A stretch of 13,621 nucleotides of DNA from an uncultured Eubacteriales bacterium (GTDB lineage: Bacteria > Bacillota > Clostridia > Oscillospirales > QAMX01), in the NCBI GenBank assembly GCA_905205975.1, contig CAJLFQ010000061.1, forward strand, positions 1 to 13,621. Reading direction: 5' to 3'. A program made the position numbers and the translations under genes. Below, piece by piece: positions 6,561 to 13,621 of this stretch (its first letter is position 1; the number at the start of each line of letters is the position of its first letter). The notes beneath the pieces were generated by a model. It did no database searches. It saw nothing but the letters and a program-made list of their open reading frames with translations, and had not been told where the DNA came from.

Positions 6561-7349
6561 ATGCGCAACATTGCTTTGCTGCTTCGATATGACGGCGCCG
6601 GCTACCATGGCTGGCAGACGCAGCAGAATGCGGTTACCATTCAGGAAACATTGGAATGCGCTGTCCGGCGCCTAACCGGGGAAGCCATTCCGAAGGGGCT
6701 TGCAGGCTGCTCACGAACCGATGCCGGCGTCCATGCAAACGCTTACGTCGCCAACTTCTTCTCAAACTGCATCATCCCAGCTGAACGTTTCCCGGCGGCG
6801 ATCCGCCCGCTGCTGCCGCCGGATCTTTCCGTGCTGGCCGCCGCCGATATGCCGATGGATTTTCACGCCCGCTTTTCCTGCACGGGGAAAGAGTATGTCT
6901 ACCGAATTTACGGCGGTTCGGCGCCGGATCCGTTCCGATACCGCCGGGCCATGTACCACCCTTACCGGCTGGATGCGGAAAAAATGAACGCTGCGGCTGC
7001 ATGCTTGTGCGGAACCCATGACTTTCGCGCGTTTATGGCGGCCGGAGCGACAGTGAAAGATACATGCAGAACCGTCTATGATTGCCATGTCTCATCGGAA
7101 GACGGCGAAGTCACGGTTACCATCTCAGCCAACGGGTTCCTGTATAATATGGTTCGGATTGTTGCAGGCACGCTGATTGCGGTATCCGACGGCAAAATCC
7201 GGCCGGAACAGCTGCCGGAAATGATTCGTTCCGGCGACCGGACGCGGCTTGGAATGACGCTCCCGCCGTTTGGCCTGTACCTGAACCGCATCTGGTATCC
7301 GGCTGGTGAAGCGCAGGATATTTTTCAAAGGAATCAATCCAACGGATAG
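6561..7349 (+). CDS. truA: tRNA pseudouridine(38-40) synthase TruA
   Basis: Converts uridines 38, 39 and 40 in the anticodon stem-loop of many tRNAs to pseudouridine; 262 residues, normal length. The N-terminus IALLLRYDGAGYHGWQTQ and the catalytic motif GCSRTDAGVHA (catalytic Asp54) are diagnostic. Later conserved steps include FHARFSC, GKEYVYRI, GTHDFRAFMAAG, and the C-terminal NGFLYNMVRIVAGTL. The frame extends upstream to 6396 inside ecfT, but ATG 6561 is preceded by GGAGGG (6549-6554) at a good distance and gives the family start. Placement directly after ecfT matches the common Firmicutes order ecfA1-ecfA2-ecfT-truA; the rplM-rpsI pair that often follows is missing. Confidence 0.96.
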   Translation: MRNIALLLRYDGAGYHGWQTQQNAVTIQETLECAVRRLTGEAIPKGLAGCSRTDAGVHANAYVANFFSNCIIPAERFPAAIRPLLPPDLSVLAAADMPMDFHARFSCTGKEYVYRIYGGSAPDPFRYRRAMYHPYRLDAEKMNAAAACLCGTHDFRAFMAAGATVKDTCRTVYDCHVSSEDGEVTVTISANGFLYNMVRIVAGTLIAVSDGKIRPEQLPEMIRSGDRTRLGMTLPPFGLYLNRIWYPAGEAQDIFQRNQSNG

Positions 7350-7361
7350 GAGGCGAACACT

Positions 7362-8627
7362 GTGCCGGATATGCCGAAAGGAACGGAACGGCCGGAAGTC
7401 AATCAGACAACCGGAGCCATCGATCAAACGTCCGAACAACATCCATTTACGGCGGCGGAACGGATATCAAAGGCGCTGCGGAAACGCAAACAGCGCAATC
7501 AGATCCGGCGCATGGCCGGCAAATATCTGGGCACGGCCATCATGGTCACAGCATTGATTCTCGCCGTTGTGGTTGTTTACCGCAACTGGGATTTTTTCAA
7601 ACCGGAGTCCTTCAAGGAAACTGTGACCATTCGTTCGGACAGCAAGTCGCTGATGAAGATCGGCGGCGCCATGGATGTCATCACAGGCAATACGGCACAG
7701 TATATGTCGTTTGCATCCGGGCTTGCCGTCGTCACAACAACCAACATCCGCTATGCAACAGAGGCAGGCGACGCCGGTTTTCTGGCAGATCTGATGCTGA
7801 ATCAGCCTGCCGCCGCCGCTTCCGGCAGCCATTTGGTTGTCTATGACCGCGGCGGAAAAACCGTCGCCAGTGCAGATGAATCCGGTATTCTGGCAAAAGC
7901 AGAAGCCTTGGGGAACTGCATTTCAGCGGATGTGAACCGGAATGGCTGGATTGCCATTGTTTCTGAATGCGAAGGCTATCAGTGCGCGGCTGCGGTTTAT
8001 GACCAGCAGATGAACCGCCGGTACGTCTGGAAAACGCCGGCGTATTTCGCGGCAGGCGCCATTGCTTCCGAAAACGGAAATTACATGGCCGTTTTGACAG
8101 TCTCAATCGAGGAAAGGCAGCTGTCTGCCAAAGTGCTGGTGTTTCACCTCCAAAAAGAGGGCGTTGCAGCCGAAATTGACTTAGGGGCTGCCCGCGTCTT
8201 GGACGTGATGGAAAACGACGTCGGTTTGCTGATTGTGACGGATACAGAGGCCATTACCGCATCTTGGAGCGGCGCCGTCACGGGGCGTGTGAGCTTTCAG
8301 GGCGATCAGGTCTGCGGCATGGAAAAAGATGGCCATGCGATTTTCCTGCTGCTGACAGCAGAAAACGATGCGACGGTTCGGTATCGCCTGACCAGACTGG
8401 ACGAAACGGGGACGCAGACCGCCCGCATTCACCTGAAGTGTGACGTGCAGGCGATTTCTGCCGGAAATGGCATGCTTGCGCTTCTGACAGGCAGTCAGAT
8501 CCGTCTTTATGACGAGACGCTGGCGGTCACAAAATACGTTTCACCGGAACCGGGCATCACGAATATCGTCATGATGCGCAATAATAAGCTGGTAATGATC
8601 ACTGCGCAGGAGCTTTTCATCGCCTGA
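7362..8627 (+). CDS. DUF5711-like membrane-anchored protein, probable extracellular beta-propeller
   Basis: Protein of 421 residues of unknown function, resembling DUF5711 proteins of Clostridia; the name rests on memory of the family layout, not a search. Residues 1-54 are polar and strongly basic near the end (RKRKQRNQIRRM), one transmembrane helix follows at about 55-73, and about 85-421 is a large beta-rich domain predicted outside. That domain has repeated short strand-turn units such as SASGSHLVVYDRGGKTVASAD, WIAIVSECEG, YMAVLTVS, GMLALLTGSQIRLYDE, which suggests WD40/PQQ-type propeller blades. No catalytic motif is seen. It starts at GTG 7362 with a near-perfect AGGAGG (7348-7353) eight bases upstream; that site overlaps the truA stop, so the two are likely coupled. 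It is followed by a CvpA-family membrane protein and pgsA, so an envelope role is plausible. Confidence 0.75.
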   Translation: MPDMPKGTERPEVNQTTGAIDQTSEQHPFTAAERISKALRKRKQRNQIRRMAGKYLGTAIMVTALILAVVVVYRNWDFFKPESFKETVTIRSDSKSLMKIGGAMDVITGNTAQYMSFASGLAVVTTTNIRYATEAGDAGFLADLMLNQPAAAASGSHLVVYDRGGKTVASADESGILAKAEALGNCISADVNRNGWIAIVSECEGYQCAAAVYDQQMNRRYVWKTPAYFAAGAIASENGNYMAVLTVSIEERQLSAKVLVFHLQKEGVAAEIDLGAARVLDVMENDVGLLIVTDTEAITASWSGAVTGRVSFQGDQVCGMEKDGHAIFLLLTAENDATVRYRLTRLDETGTQTARIHLKCDVQAISAGNGMLALLTGSQIRLYDETLAVTKYVSPEPGITNIVMMRNNKLVMITAQELFIA

Positions 8628-8654
8628 TTCATCCTGCTCAGAACGGAGGTTTCT

Positions 8655-9335
8655 ATGGCTTTCTTAGTGGATATCATTCTGATTTTGATGATTGTCCTCG
8701 CCGCATGGATGGGATATCGCCGCGGCGTTCTCAAAACGATCGTCAAATTTGTCCTGCTCCTTGTATCGGTGATCCTGGCCAAAACGCTGTCAGGCGCCCT
8801 GGCATCCTCGCTGGCCAGTTCACTGCCCATGCCGGGCATCGGCACAAAGCTGGCCTCGTATTTGAACGTGAATATTGAAAAGCTGGAAAGCATGTCGCTG
8901 GCGGAATTGCTGACCGATTGGGGCTTTTCCGAAAAGGCTGCCGCCAGCATCGAAAAGTTTGTCGGCTCTACAGCGCACAGTGCAAACGAATCGATCACCC
9001 GCCAGGTGACGCCGGCCATCGACCGGCTGCTGACCGAAATCCTGCTGTTTGCATTTCTGCTCCTCGTCTTCTGGCTGGTTACCATCCTGCTGACGACGCT
9101 CGTCAACAATATGCTGGAGCTTCCTGTGCTCAGCACAGTGAATCATACCACCGGGCTGATCGCCGGATTGGGTGTCGGCTTGCTGTCCGTCTTTTTGATC
9201 GTGTTCATCATGGTTTGGAGCTTTCCGCTCCTAGATGCCAGCCTGGACATATCGCTGACGGAAAAAATCTGTGATCACTCGTTTATGATTGCTTTTATCC
9301 GAAAAATCAACCCCTTCATGGGGCTGCTTGGATAA
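8655..9335 (+). CDS. CvpA-family membrane protein
   Basis: Integral membrane protein of 226 residues. The N-terminus (FLVDIILILMIVLAAWMGYRRG) is the CvpA signature: helix one (about 3-21), a short Gly-Tyr-Arg-Arg-Gly turn, then helix two (about 26-46). Two more helices lie at about 125-148 and 165-193, with a polar loop of about 75 residues between helices two and three. Length and helix number are as expected. In Escherichia coli CvpA is linked to colicin V production and envelope stress; the molecular activity in Gram-positive bacteria is unknown. GGAGG (8645-8649) precedes ATG 8655. The gene follows the DUF5711-like gene after 27 bases and is probably co-transcribed. Family assignment is good, function open. 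Confidence 0.85.
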   Translation: MAFLVDIILILMIVLAAWMGYRRGVLKTIVKFVLLLVSVILAKTLSGALASSLASSLPMPGIGTKLASYLNVNIEKLESMSLAELLTDWGFSEKAAASIEKFVGSTAHSANESITRQVTPAIDRLLTEILLFAFLLLVFWLVTILLTTLVNNMLELPVLSTVNHTTGLIAGLGVGLLSVFLIVFIMVWSFPLLDASLDISLTEKICDHSFMIAFIRKINPFMGLLG

Positions 9336-9441
9336 ACGGCGGTTCGTTTTGCGTTAAAACCGGCAGACAGCAGAAAAATAGAAGCATATGCAAATGCCGG
9401 TCAGAGGATCTTGGATAGAATCGAAAGGATGGCGTATACTT
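9336..9441 (+). other. 106-base gap upstream of pgsA
   Basis: This is the longest gap in the plus-strand series. It holds a weak inverted repeat (CGGTT 9340-9344 with AACCG 9358-9362), an 8-base palindrome GCATATGC (9384-9391), and the pgsA ribosome binding site AAAGGA (9424-9429). Possible -10-like TAGAAT at 9416-9421 has no matching -35. I see no CIRCE or CtsR operator here that would control the downstream clp gene. Confidence 0.4.
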
Positions 9442-10032
9442 GTGAATATCCCAAATATCCTGTCACTCCTCAGGTTGGTGTTGGTGCCGTGCTTTGCGGT
9501 GATTTATATGTCATCGATGAAGAACGCCGGCATCTACGCAGGCATCGTGTTCCTTGCGGCGGCACTGACGGACGTTGTGGATGGATACTTAGCACGCCGC
9601 TGGCAGCAAATCACGAAATTCGGCCGAATTTTGGATCCGCTCGCCGATAAGCTCCTGCAATTGACGGCACTGGCGTGCTTGATGCTGAAAGGCGTAGTGC
9701 CTTGGCCGCTGTGCGCAATTTTTCTGGGCAAAGAATTGCTGATGATTCTGGGCGGTATGTTCATGGTCAACCGCCTGGACGACGTGATTCCCTCCAACCT
9801 CTACGGAAAGGTTGTTTCCTTCCTGATTTCAGCCACCATCTGTGCCGCTATTTTCTTCCACGAAGCGGCAGGAAAGGTGGTACCGAACCTGTTCCCGGCG
9901 CTGTTTGCAGTCGAAACGGTTCTGGCATTGATCGCATTGGTCATTTACTTTATCCGATATATCCGCTGCCTCAAAAAGAAAAAGATCGTTCTGGATGACC
10001 GGTCGGGCAGACTCAAAAACGAAAGAACCTGA
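9442..10032 (+). CDS. pgsA: CDP-diacylglycerol--glycerol-3-phosphate 3-phosphatidyltransferase
   Basis: Makes phosphatidylglycerol phosphate from CDP-diacylglycerol and glycerol 3-phosphate, the committed step to phosphatidylglycerol and cardiolipin, in the cytoplasmic membrane. The protein has 196 residues with the complete CDP-alcohol phosphotransferase motif: D44, D47-G48, A51-R52, then G61, D65 and D69 (DVVDGYLARRW then FGRILDPLADK). Hydrophobic helices lie on both sides. The frame opens at ATG 9388, but GTG 9442 is the better start: the protein then begins MNIPNILSLLRLVLVP, the standard PgsA N-terminus, with AAAGGA (9424-9429) upstream, whereas the extra 18 residues resemble nothing in the family. 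The gene lies 18 bases before the clp gene. PgsA rather than cardiolipin or phosphatidylserine synthase is favoured by this N-terminus and length. Confidence 0.92.
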   Translation: MNIPNILSLLRLVLVPCFAVIYMSSMKNAGIYAGIVFLAAALTDVVDGYLARRWQQITKFGRILDPLADKLLQLTALACLMLKGVVPWPLCAIFLGKELLMILGGMFMVNRLDDVIPSNLYGKVVSFLISATICAAIFFHEAAGKVVPNLFPALFAVETVLALIALVIYFIRYIRCLKKKKIVLDDRSGRLKNERT

Positions 10033-10050
10033 CAAAGAAAGGGTACAAAC

Positions 10051-12354
10051 ATGGAAAAAATGCTCTGTGCAAGATGCAAGAAAAACATTGCTTCCGTTTT
10101 CATCACAAAGATCGAAAATGGTGTTCCCAAAAACGAGGGCATTTGCCTCAAATGCGCGCATGAACTCGGGATCAAACCCGTCGATGATATGATGGAAAAA
10201 ATGGGCATCACCGAGGATGACCTGGAAAACATCACCCGCGATATGATGAGCGTGATCAATCAGGCGCCGAACGATGAACCCGGTGAAGATGATAACGGTG
10301 AAGAGGACGCTTCGACCAACGCGGCGACGTTCCCGTTCCTGGATAAACTGTTTGGCGCCGGACGTCAGCAGCAAAACGGCGGGGAAGAAGCCGCGCCGGA
10401 AAAAGCCGGACGCACCAACGCAAAGGATGCGCCGAAGCCCAAAAAGAAATATAAGTTCCTCGATACCTACTGCGTCAGCCTGAACGAAAAGGCAAAGGCG
10501 GCGCAGCTGGATCGCATTGTCGGCCGCACGGAAGAAATCGAACGCGTTGTGCAGATTTTGAACCGCCGCCAGAAAAACAACCCGTGCCTCATCGGCGAAC
10601 CGGGCGTCGGCAAAACGGCCATTGCCGAAGGGCTGGCCATGAAAATTGTTTCCGGCGACGTGCCTGCAAAACTGCTGAACAAAGAAGTATGGCTTTTGGA
10701 TCTGACGGCTTGCATCGCAGGGACGCAGTTCCGCGGCCAGTTTGAAAGCCGGATGAAGGGCCTGATCGACGAAGTGAAGCGCCTCGGCAACATCATTCTC
10801 GTCATTGATGAAGTGCATAACCTGGTCGGCGCTGGCGACGCAGAAGGATCGATGAACGCCGCCAACATTCTGAAACCGGCGCTTTCACGCGGGGAAGTCC
10901 AGGTCGTTGGTGCGACGACCTTTAACGAATACCGCAAATACATCGAAAAAGATGCCGCATTGGAACGCCGCTTCCAGCCGGTTACGGTTGCAGAACCCTC
11001 TGTTGACGACGCAGTCAAAATTCTGATCGGCATCAAAGGCTATTATGAGAATTTCCACCTGGTCAATATTTCCGACGAAATTGCCCGTCAGGCCGTGCTG
11101 CTTTCGGAACGCTATATCACCGACCGCTATCTGCCCGACAAGGCGATTGACCTGATTGATGAAGCGAGCTCGGCTGTCAACCTGCGCAACAAAAATATCG
11201 CGCGCACCGCTGCGCTGAACGAGGAGCTTGCCAAAATCAACGCCGAACGTGACGAGATCATTTCCCTCAACACCGACGAAGCCTATCAGGAACTCGCAGA
11301 GCTGAAGAGCCGTGAACTGACGCTGCAAAACGAACTGGACGGGATCAATAACGAACGGCTGGATGTCACCGTGGACGATCTCGCGCATGTGATTGAACTC
11401 TGGACGAAAATTCCGGCGTCCAAAGTCACCGAAACAGAATTTAAGCGGCTGAACGAACTGGAAACCCGCCTGAAGGCACATGTCATCGGTCAGGATCAGG
11501 CCATTGCCGCAGTCGCAGCCGCCATCAAACGCAACCGCGCCGGCATCTCAGCCAAGCGCAAGCCTGTTTCCTTCATCTTTGCCGGTCCGACCGGCGTCGG
11601 GAAAACGGAACTGGTTCGCCGACTGGCGCTGGATCTCTTTGACACGCCGGAATCCCTGATCCGCTTGGATATGTCTGAATTCATGGAGAAACACTCTGTT
11701 TCCCGCATCATCGGCGCACCTCCGGGATACGTCGGATATGACGAAGCCGGTCAGCTGACGGAAAAAATCCGCAGAAAGCCGTACAGCGTCGTTCTGTTCG
11801 ATGAAATCGAAAAAGCGCATCCGGATGTCATGAACATCCTGCTCCAGATCCTTGACGATGGCCGCGTAACCGATGCCCATGGCCGCGTCGTCAGCTTTGA
11901 AAACACCATCATCGTCATGACGACCAACGCTGGCAGCCAGAAATCCGGCGGCGTCGTCGGATTCGGCAAGGACGTCAACGAACAGAACAACGAGCGGACG
12001 ATGAAGGCACTGGAAGAAGTTTTCCGCCCGGAATTCATCAACCGCGTCGATGAGATTATCACCTTCAACACGCTGTCGGAAGAAGACTTCCGCCAGATTA
12101 CGAGACTGATGCTGGACGAACTGAAGCAGACGCTTGCTGACCGCGGCATCACCTTTGCCTATGACGATTCTGCCGTGGCGTATTTGACGCACAAATCGTA
12201 TTCCGTCAAATTCGGCGCCAGAAATCTGCGCCGCCTGATCCAAAAAGAAGTGGAAGACGCCGCAGCAGCAGAGTTGATTTCCCACTATGATCATGCGATC
12301 AAAACGTTGTCGATCTCTGCGCCGGATCAGGCCATTGTGATCACAGCGGAATAA
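10051..12354 (+). CDS. ClpE-like AAA+ ATPase with N-terminal zinc finger, Clp protease ATP-binding subunit
   Basis: Hsp100 unfoldase of 767 residues that would feed substrates to ClpP or remodel aggregates. The N-terminus carries a four-cysteine zinc finger (C6, C9, C32, C35) as in ClpE and McsA, instead of the double Clp-N repeat of ClpC/ClpB. An acidic, then Lys-rich linker (about 72-133) follows. AAA-1: Walker A GEPGVGKT (182-189), Walker B VIDEV (251-255). A short helical coiled region lies at about 385-435. AAA-2: Walker A GPTGVGKT (512-519), Walker B VVLFDEI (580-586), with GAPPGYVGYDE (555-565) as pore loop. VGF at 636-638 matches the IGF/LGF-type ClpP-docking loop, so a ClpP partner is likely. 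ATG 10051 follows AAAGGG (10038-10043). No CtsR or CIRCE operator is visible upstream, so it appears driven by the operon rather than classical heat-shock control. Typical ClpE is about 700 residues; the extra length is mostly linker. Confidence 0.9.
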   Translation: MEKMLCARCKKNIASVFITKIENGVPKNEGICLKCAHELGIKPVDDMMEKMGITEDDLENITRDMMSVINQAPNDEPGEDDNGEEDASTNAATFPFLDKLFGAGRQQQNGGEEAAPEKAGRTNAKDAPKPKKKYKFLDTYCVSLNEKAKAAQLDRIVGRTEEIERVVQILNRRQKNNPCLIGEPGVGKTAIAEGLAMKIVSGDVPAKLLNKEVWLLDLTACIAGTQFRGQFESRMKGLIDEVKRLGNIILVIDEVHNLVGAGDAEGSMNAANILKPALSRGEVQVVGATTFNEYRKYIEKDAALERRFQPVTVAEPSVDDAVKILIGIKGYYENFHLVNISDEIARQAVLLSERYITDRYLPDKAIDLIDEASSAVNLRNKNIARTAALNEELAKINAERDEIISLNTDEAYQELAELKSRELTLQNELDGINNERLDVTVDDLAHVIELWTKIPASKVTETEFKRLNELETRLKAHVIGQDQAIAAVAAAIKRNRAGISAKRKPVSFIFAGPTGVGKTELVRRLALDLFDTPESLIRLDMSEFMEKHSVSRIIGAPPGYVGYDEAGQLTEKIRRKPYSVVLFDEIEKAHPDVMNILLQILDDGRVTDAHGRVVSFENTIIVMTTNAGSQKSGGVVGFGKDVNEQNNERTMKALEEVFRPEFINRVDEIITFNTLSEEDFRQITRLMLDELKQTLADRGITFAYDDSAVAYLTHKSYSVKFGARNLRRLIQKEVEDAAAAELISHYDHAIKTLSISAPDQAIVITAE

Positions 12355-12385
12355 AACCGCCGGACGGAAAAAGGGGGCTTTTCAG

Positions 12386-13621
12386 ATGGGATTGATCAGC
12401 GATCGTGCAGGCGTGCGCCTGCTTTCGCCTGCCAGACGGATTCGGCGGCAGGCGCCGGTCAAGGATCATCGCGCCTGCGCGCTGCTCTTTGATGAAAGCC
12501 CGTGTGCCGCATCGGATGTCACCGCGGCTCTGCTGGACGCGCTGCGCAAAGCATCCGCGAAAGCGACATTTGCAGTTTACGGCTCGACAGAGGCGCTCTA
12601 TCCGGATCGGTGCGGCAAACGTGAAAAGGAAAGCGGCCGCGGCGTACGGTATGCGCACCTGCCGGATTGGCAGAAGGATACGCAGGGCGGCGCCCGGCAT
12701 TGCCCGGAGTTGATTCGGCAGATTCAGGCGGATGGCCATGCCATTGCAGTCAGCAACGATACCTTTCAGCCGAACGGCCGGCCGTGGTTTTCCAGACGGA
12801 AAGCATTCCAAACGGCGGAAGAATCCTATCAAAGCATTCAGCAGCTGATGTCCGCAGAAGCGCTGGCCGGTGCAGCGATCTCTGCGCACCTGCCGCCGTT
12901 TGACGCAGCGATGCTGCCGGATGGACGAACGGTATATGACGTCTGCAACGCGCTCGGGATGAATTGCCTGTCACCGGCGGTCTCCTATGCGTCGAACTTC
13001 TACCGTGAAAACGACGGGAAAGCGGAAGCAGAGCGCATTGTCCGATCCGTGCAGGCGCGTTTGCACGATGACAGCGGCTGGTTTGACGGAAAGGTCATCC
13101 GCATGGACGGTGGATTGGCGCCGACACTGACGGAACCGGCAGTGCCGCTGGCCATCAGCCGCGTCCTCCGGCTGCTGCAAGCGGCCGGATATGAACTGCT
13201 GACGGTCGACGAGCTGGTTGCCCGGTCGCCGTTTGCCGATCTGGATGCCACGGCGGAATCGTTTGAAGCCGCCTGTGATCTCCTAAAGCGCGGCTATACG
13301 GTCGGGTGCTTGGGCGGGACCTTCCGGCCAGACGCCGAAATGCAGCGGGACGCGCTGTACGCAATGATGGTTCCGCCGCACATCATGCAGGATTATATGA
13401 TCTCCCGGCTGATGAAAACGGAACCGGCATACGGCGTCAACCGCCGATACGAAAAAGAATTTCTCATGGCGCCCGGCAGCCCGGCTTCTGCGGGGATGTT
13501 TTATGCCTATGAGGCCGGTTGGCCGCTTGGCAAAAGACAAGCCGTTGTAACAGCCAGAGACTTTATTGCTTTTTTGGATCGGGTTTCAGCCGGCAAAACG
13601 CTGGATTGGACACCGCCGAAA
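12386..13621 (+). CDS. Partial: degenerate polysaccharide-deacetylase-like protein with C-terminal SLH-like repeats
   Basis: The frame is open from ATG 12386 to the window edge: 412 residues with no stop, so the gene is cut. AAGGGGG (12371-12377) precedes the start by eight bases. Residues about 28-280 resemble a NodB deacetylase fold: ACALLFDESP (30-39, compare TFDDGP), KATFAVYG (59-66), DGHAIAVSNDTF (116-127, compare the GHEIGNHT..SH motif), LPPFD (169-173) and a closing YELLTVDEL. The two metal histidines of the second motif are Ser123 and Phe127, and the Asp-Asp pair is Asp-Glu, so catalysis is doubtful. Residues 282-328 read like an S-layer-homology repeat (SPFADLD, then LLKRGYTVG, then GGTFRPDAEMQRDALYAMM); 356-400 may be a second diverged repeat. 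No signal peptide is seen, which is odd for a surface-type protein. The fold is recognised by eye only; function is unknown. Confidence 0.6.
   Translation, partial: MGLISDRAGVRLLSPARRIRRQAPVKDHRACALLFDESPCAASDVTAALLDALRKASAKATFAVYGSTEALYPDRCGKREKESGRGVRYAHLPDWQKDTQGGARHCPELIRQIQADGHAIAVSNDTFQPNGRPWFSRRKAFQTAEESYQSIQQLMSAEALAGAAISAHLPPFDAAMLPDGRTVYDVCNALGMNCLSPAVSYASNFYRENDGKAEAERIVRSVQARLHDDSGWFDGKVIRMDGGLAPTLTEPAVPLAISRVLRLLQAAGYELLTVDELVARSPFADLDATAESFEAACDLLKRGYTVGCLGGTFRPDAEMQRDALYAMMVPPHIMQDYMISRLMKTEPAYGVNRRYEKEFLMAPGSPASAGMFYAYEAGWPLGKRQAVVTARDFIAFLDRVSAGKTLDWTPPK
12407..12454 (+). repeat. Set of competing inverted-repeat arms early in the last gene
   Basis: The arm GCAGGCG (12407-12413) and its complement CGCCTGC occur in the order arm 1 (12407-12413), arm 2 CGCCTGC (12416-12422), arm 3 CGCCTGCC (12426-12433), arm 4 GGCAGGCG (12447-12454). 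Arm 1 can pair with 2 or 3, and arm 4 with 2 or 3, giving alternative RNA folds. It lies 19-67 bases inside the coding sequence, so amino-acid and codon bias may explain it. Confidence 0.4.

Noticed and set aside
5798..6571. Minus-strand open frame of 257 codons opposite ecfT
   Set aside because: Composition is polar and repetitive, as expected from the complement of a hydrophobic membrane-protein gene; no domain recognised.
9336..9441. Possible promoter or terminator ahead of pgsA
   Set aside because: TAGAAT lacks a matching -35, and the 5-bp inverted repeat is not followed by a T run.
11548..12294. Minus-strand open frame of 248 codons opposite the clp gene
   Set aside because: Runs opposite highly conserved AAA-2 coding sequence and has no ribosome binding site or domain.
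1..13621. Mobile element, CRISPR array, tRNA, rRNA or defence system
   Set aside because: Searched by eye for transposase motifs, regularly spaced repeats, cloverleaf-like segments and defence-type genes; none found.

Overview
The window looks like a chromosomal stretch from a moderately GC-rich Gram-positive anaerobe of the class Clostridia, plausibly near the Oscillospirales. The support is indirect: the linked EcfA1-EcfA2-EcfT-TruA order typical of Firmicutes, a ClpE-like unfoldase with an N-terminal zinc finger, a diaminopimelate-type M14 wall peptidase, a DUF5711-like membrane protein, a two-helix SecG, and sigmaA-type promoters with GGAGG-type ribosome binding sites. No species can be named from sequence alone.

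Layout. Bases 1-113 hold no complete gene. At 114-1397 is a cell-wall endopeptidase (peptidoglycan-binding domain, LysM, M14 catalytic domain). An AraC-family regulator with its own probable promoter follows at 1474-2430. A strong bidirectional terminator (2432-2463) separates it from convergent secG (2713-2477, minus strand). Between secG and the next plus-strand gene is a 352-base divergent control region. It holds an extended -10 promoter for secG and a near-consensus sigmaA promoter (2955-2983) that fires rightward.

From that promoter every gene runs on the plus strand with short gaps to the window end: an RlmI/RlmK-type SAM methyltransferase (3066-3947), ecfA1, ecfA2, ecfT, truA, a DUF5711-like membrane-anchored protein, a CvpA-family membrane protein, pgsA, a ClpE-like AAA+ unfoldase, and a partial gene for a degenerate polysaccharide-deacetylase-like protein with SLH-like repeats. 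Many junctions are tight (ATGA overlap, or ribosome binding sites touching the previous stop), so most of this is probably one long operon or a chain of overlapping transcripts. A hairpin followed by six T between ecfA1 and ecfA2 may attenuate it.

Functionally the cluster joins RNA modification (methyltransferase, TruA), vitamin or metal uptake energisation (the ECF module; no substrate-binding S component is visible), anionic phospholipid synthesis (PgsA), two envelope proteins of unclear role, protein quality control (Clp) and a surface-type protein. Most of this is housekeeping. The least ordinary items are the final deacetylase-like/SLH-like protein, which has lost its metal-binding histidines, the methyltransferase lacking the expected catalytic cysteine, and several RNA hairpins at gene junctions. 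I saw no mobile element, CRISPR array, tRNA or rRNA.
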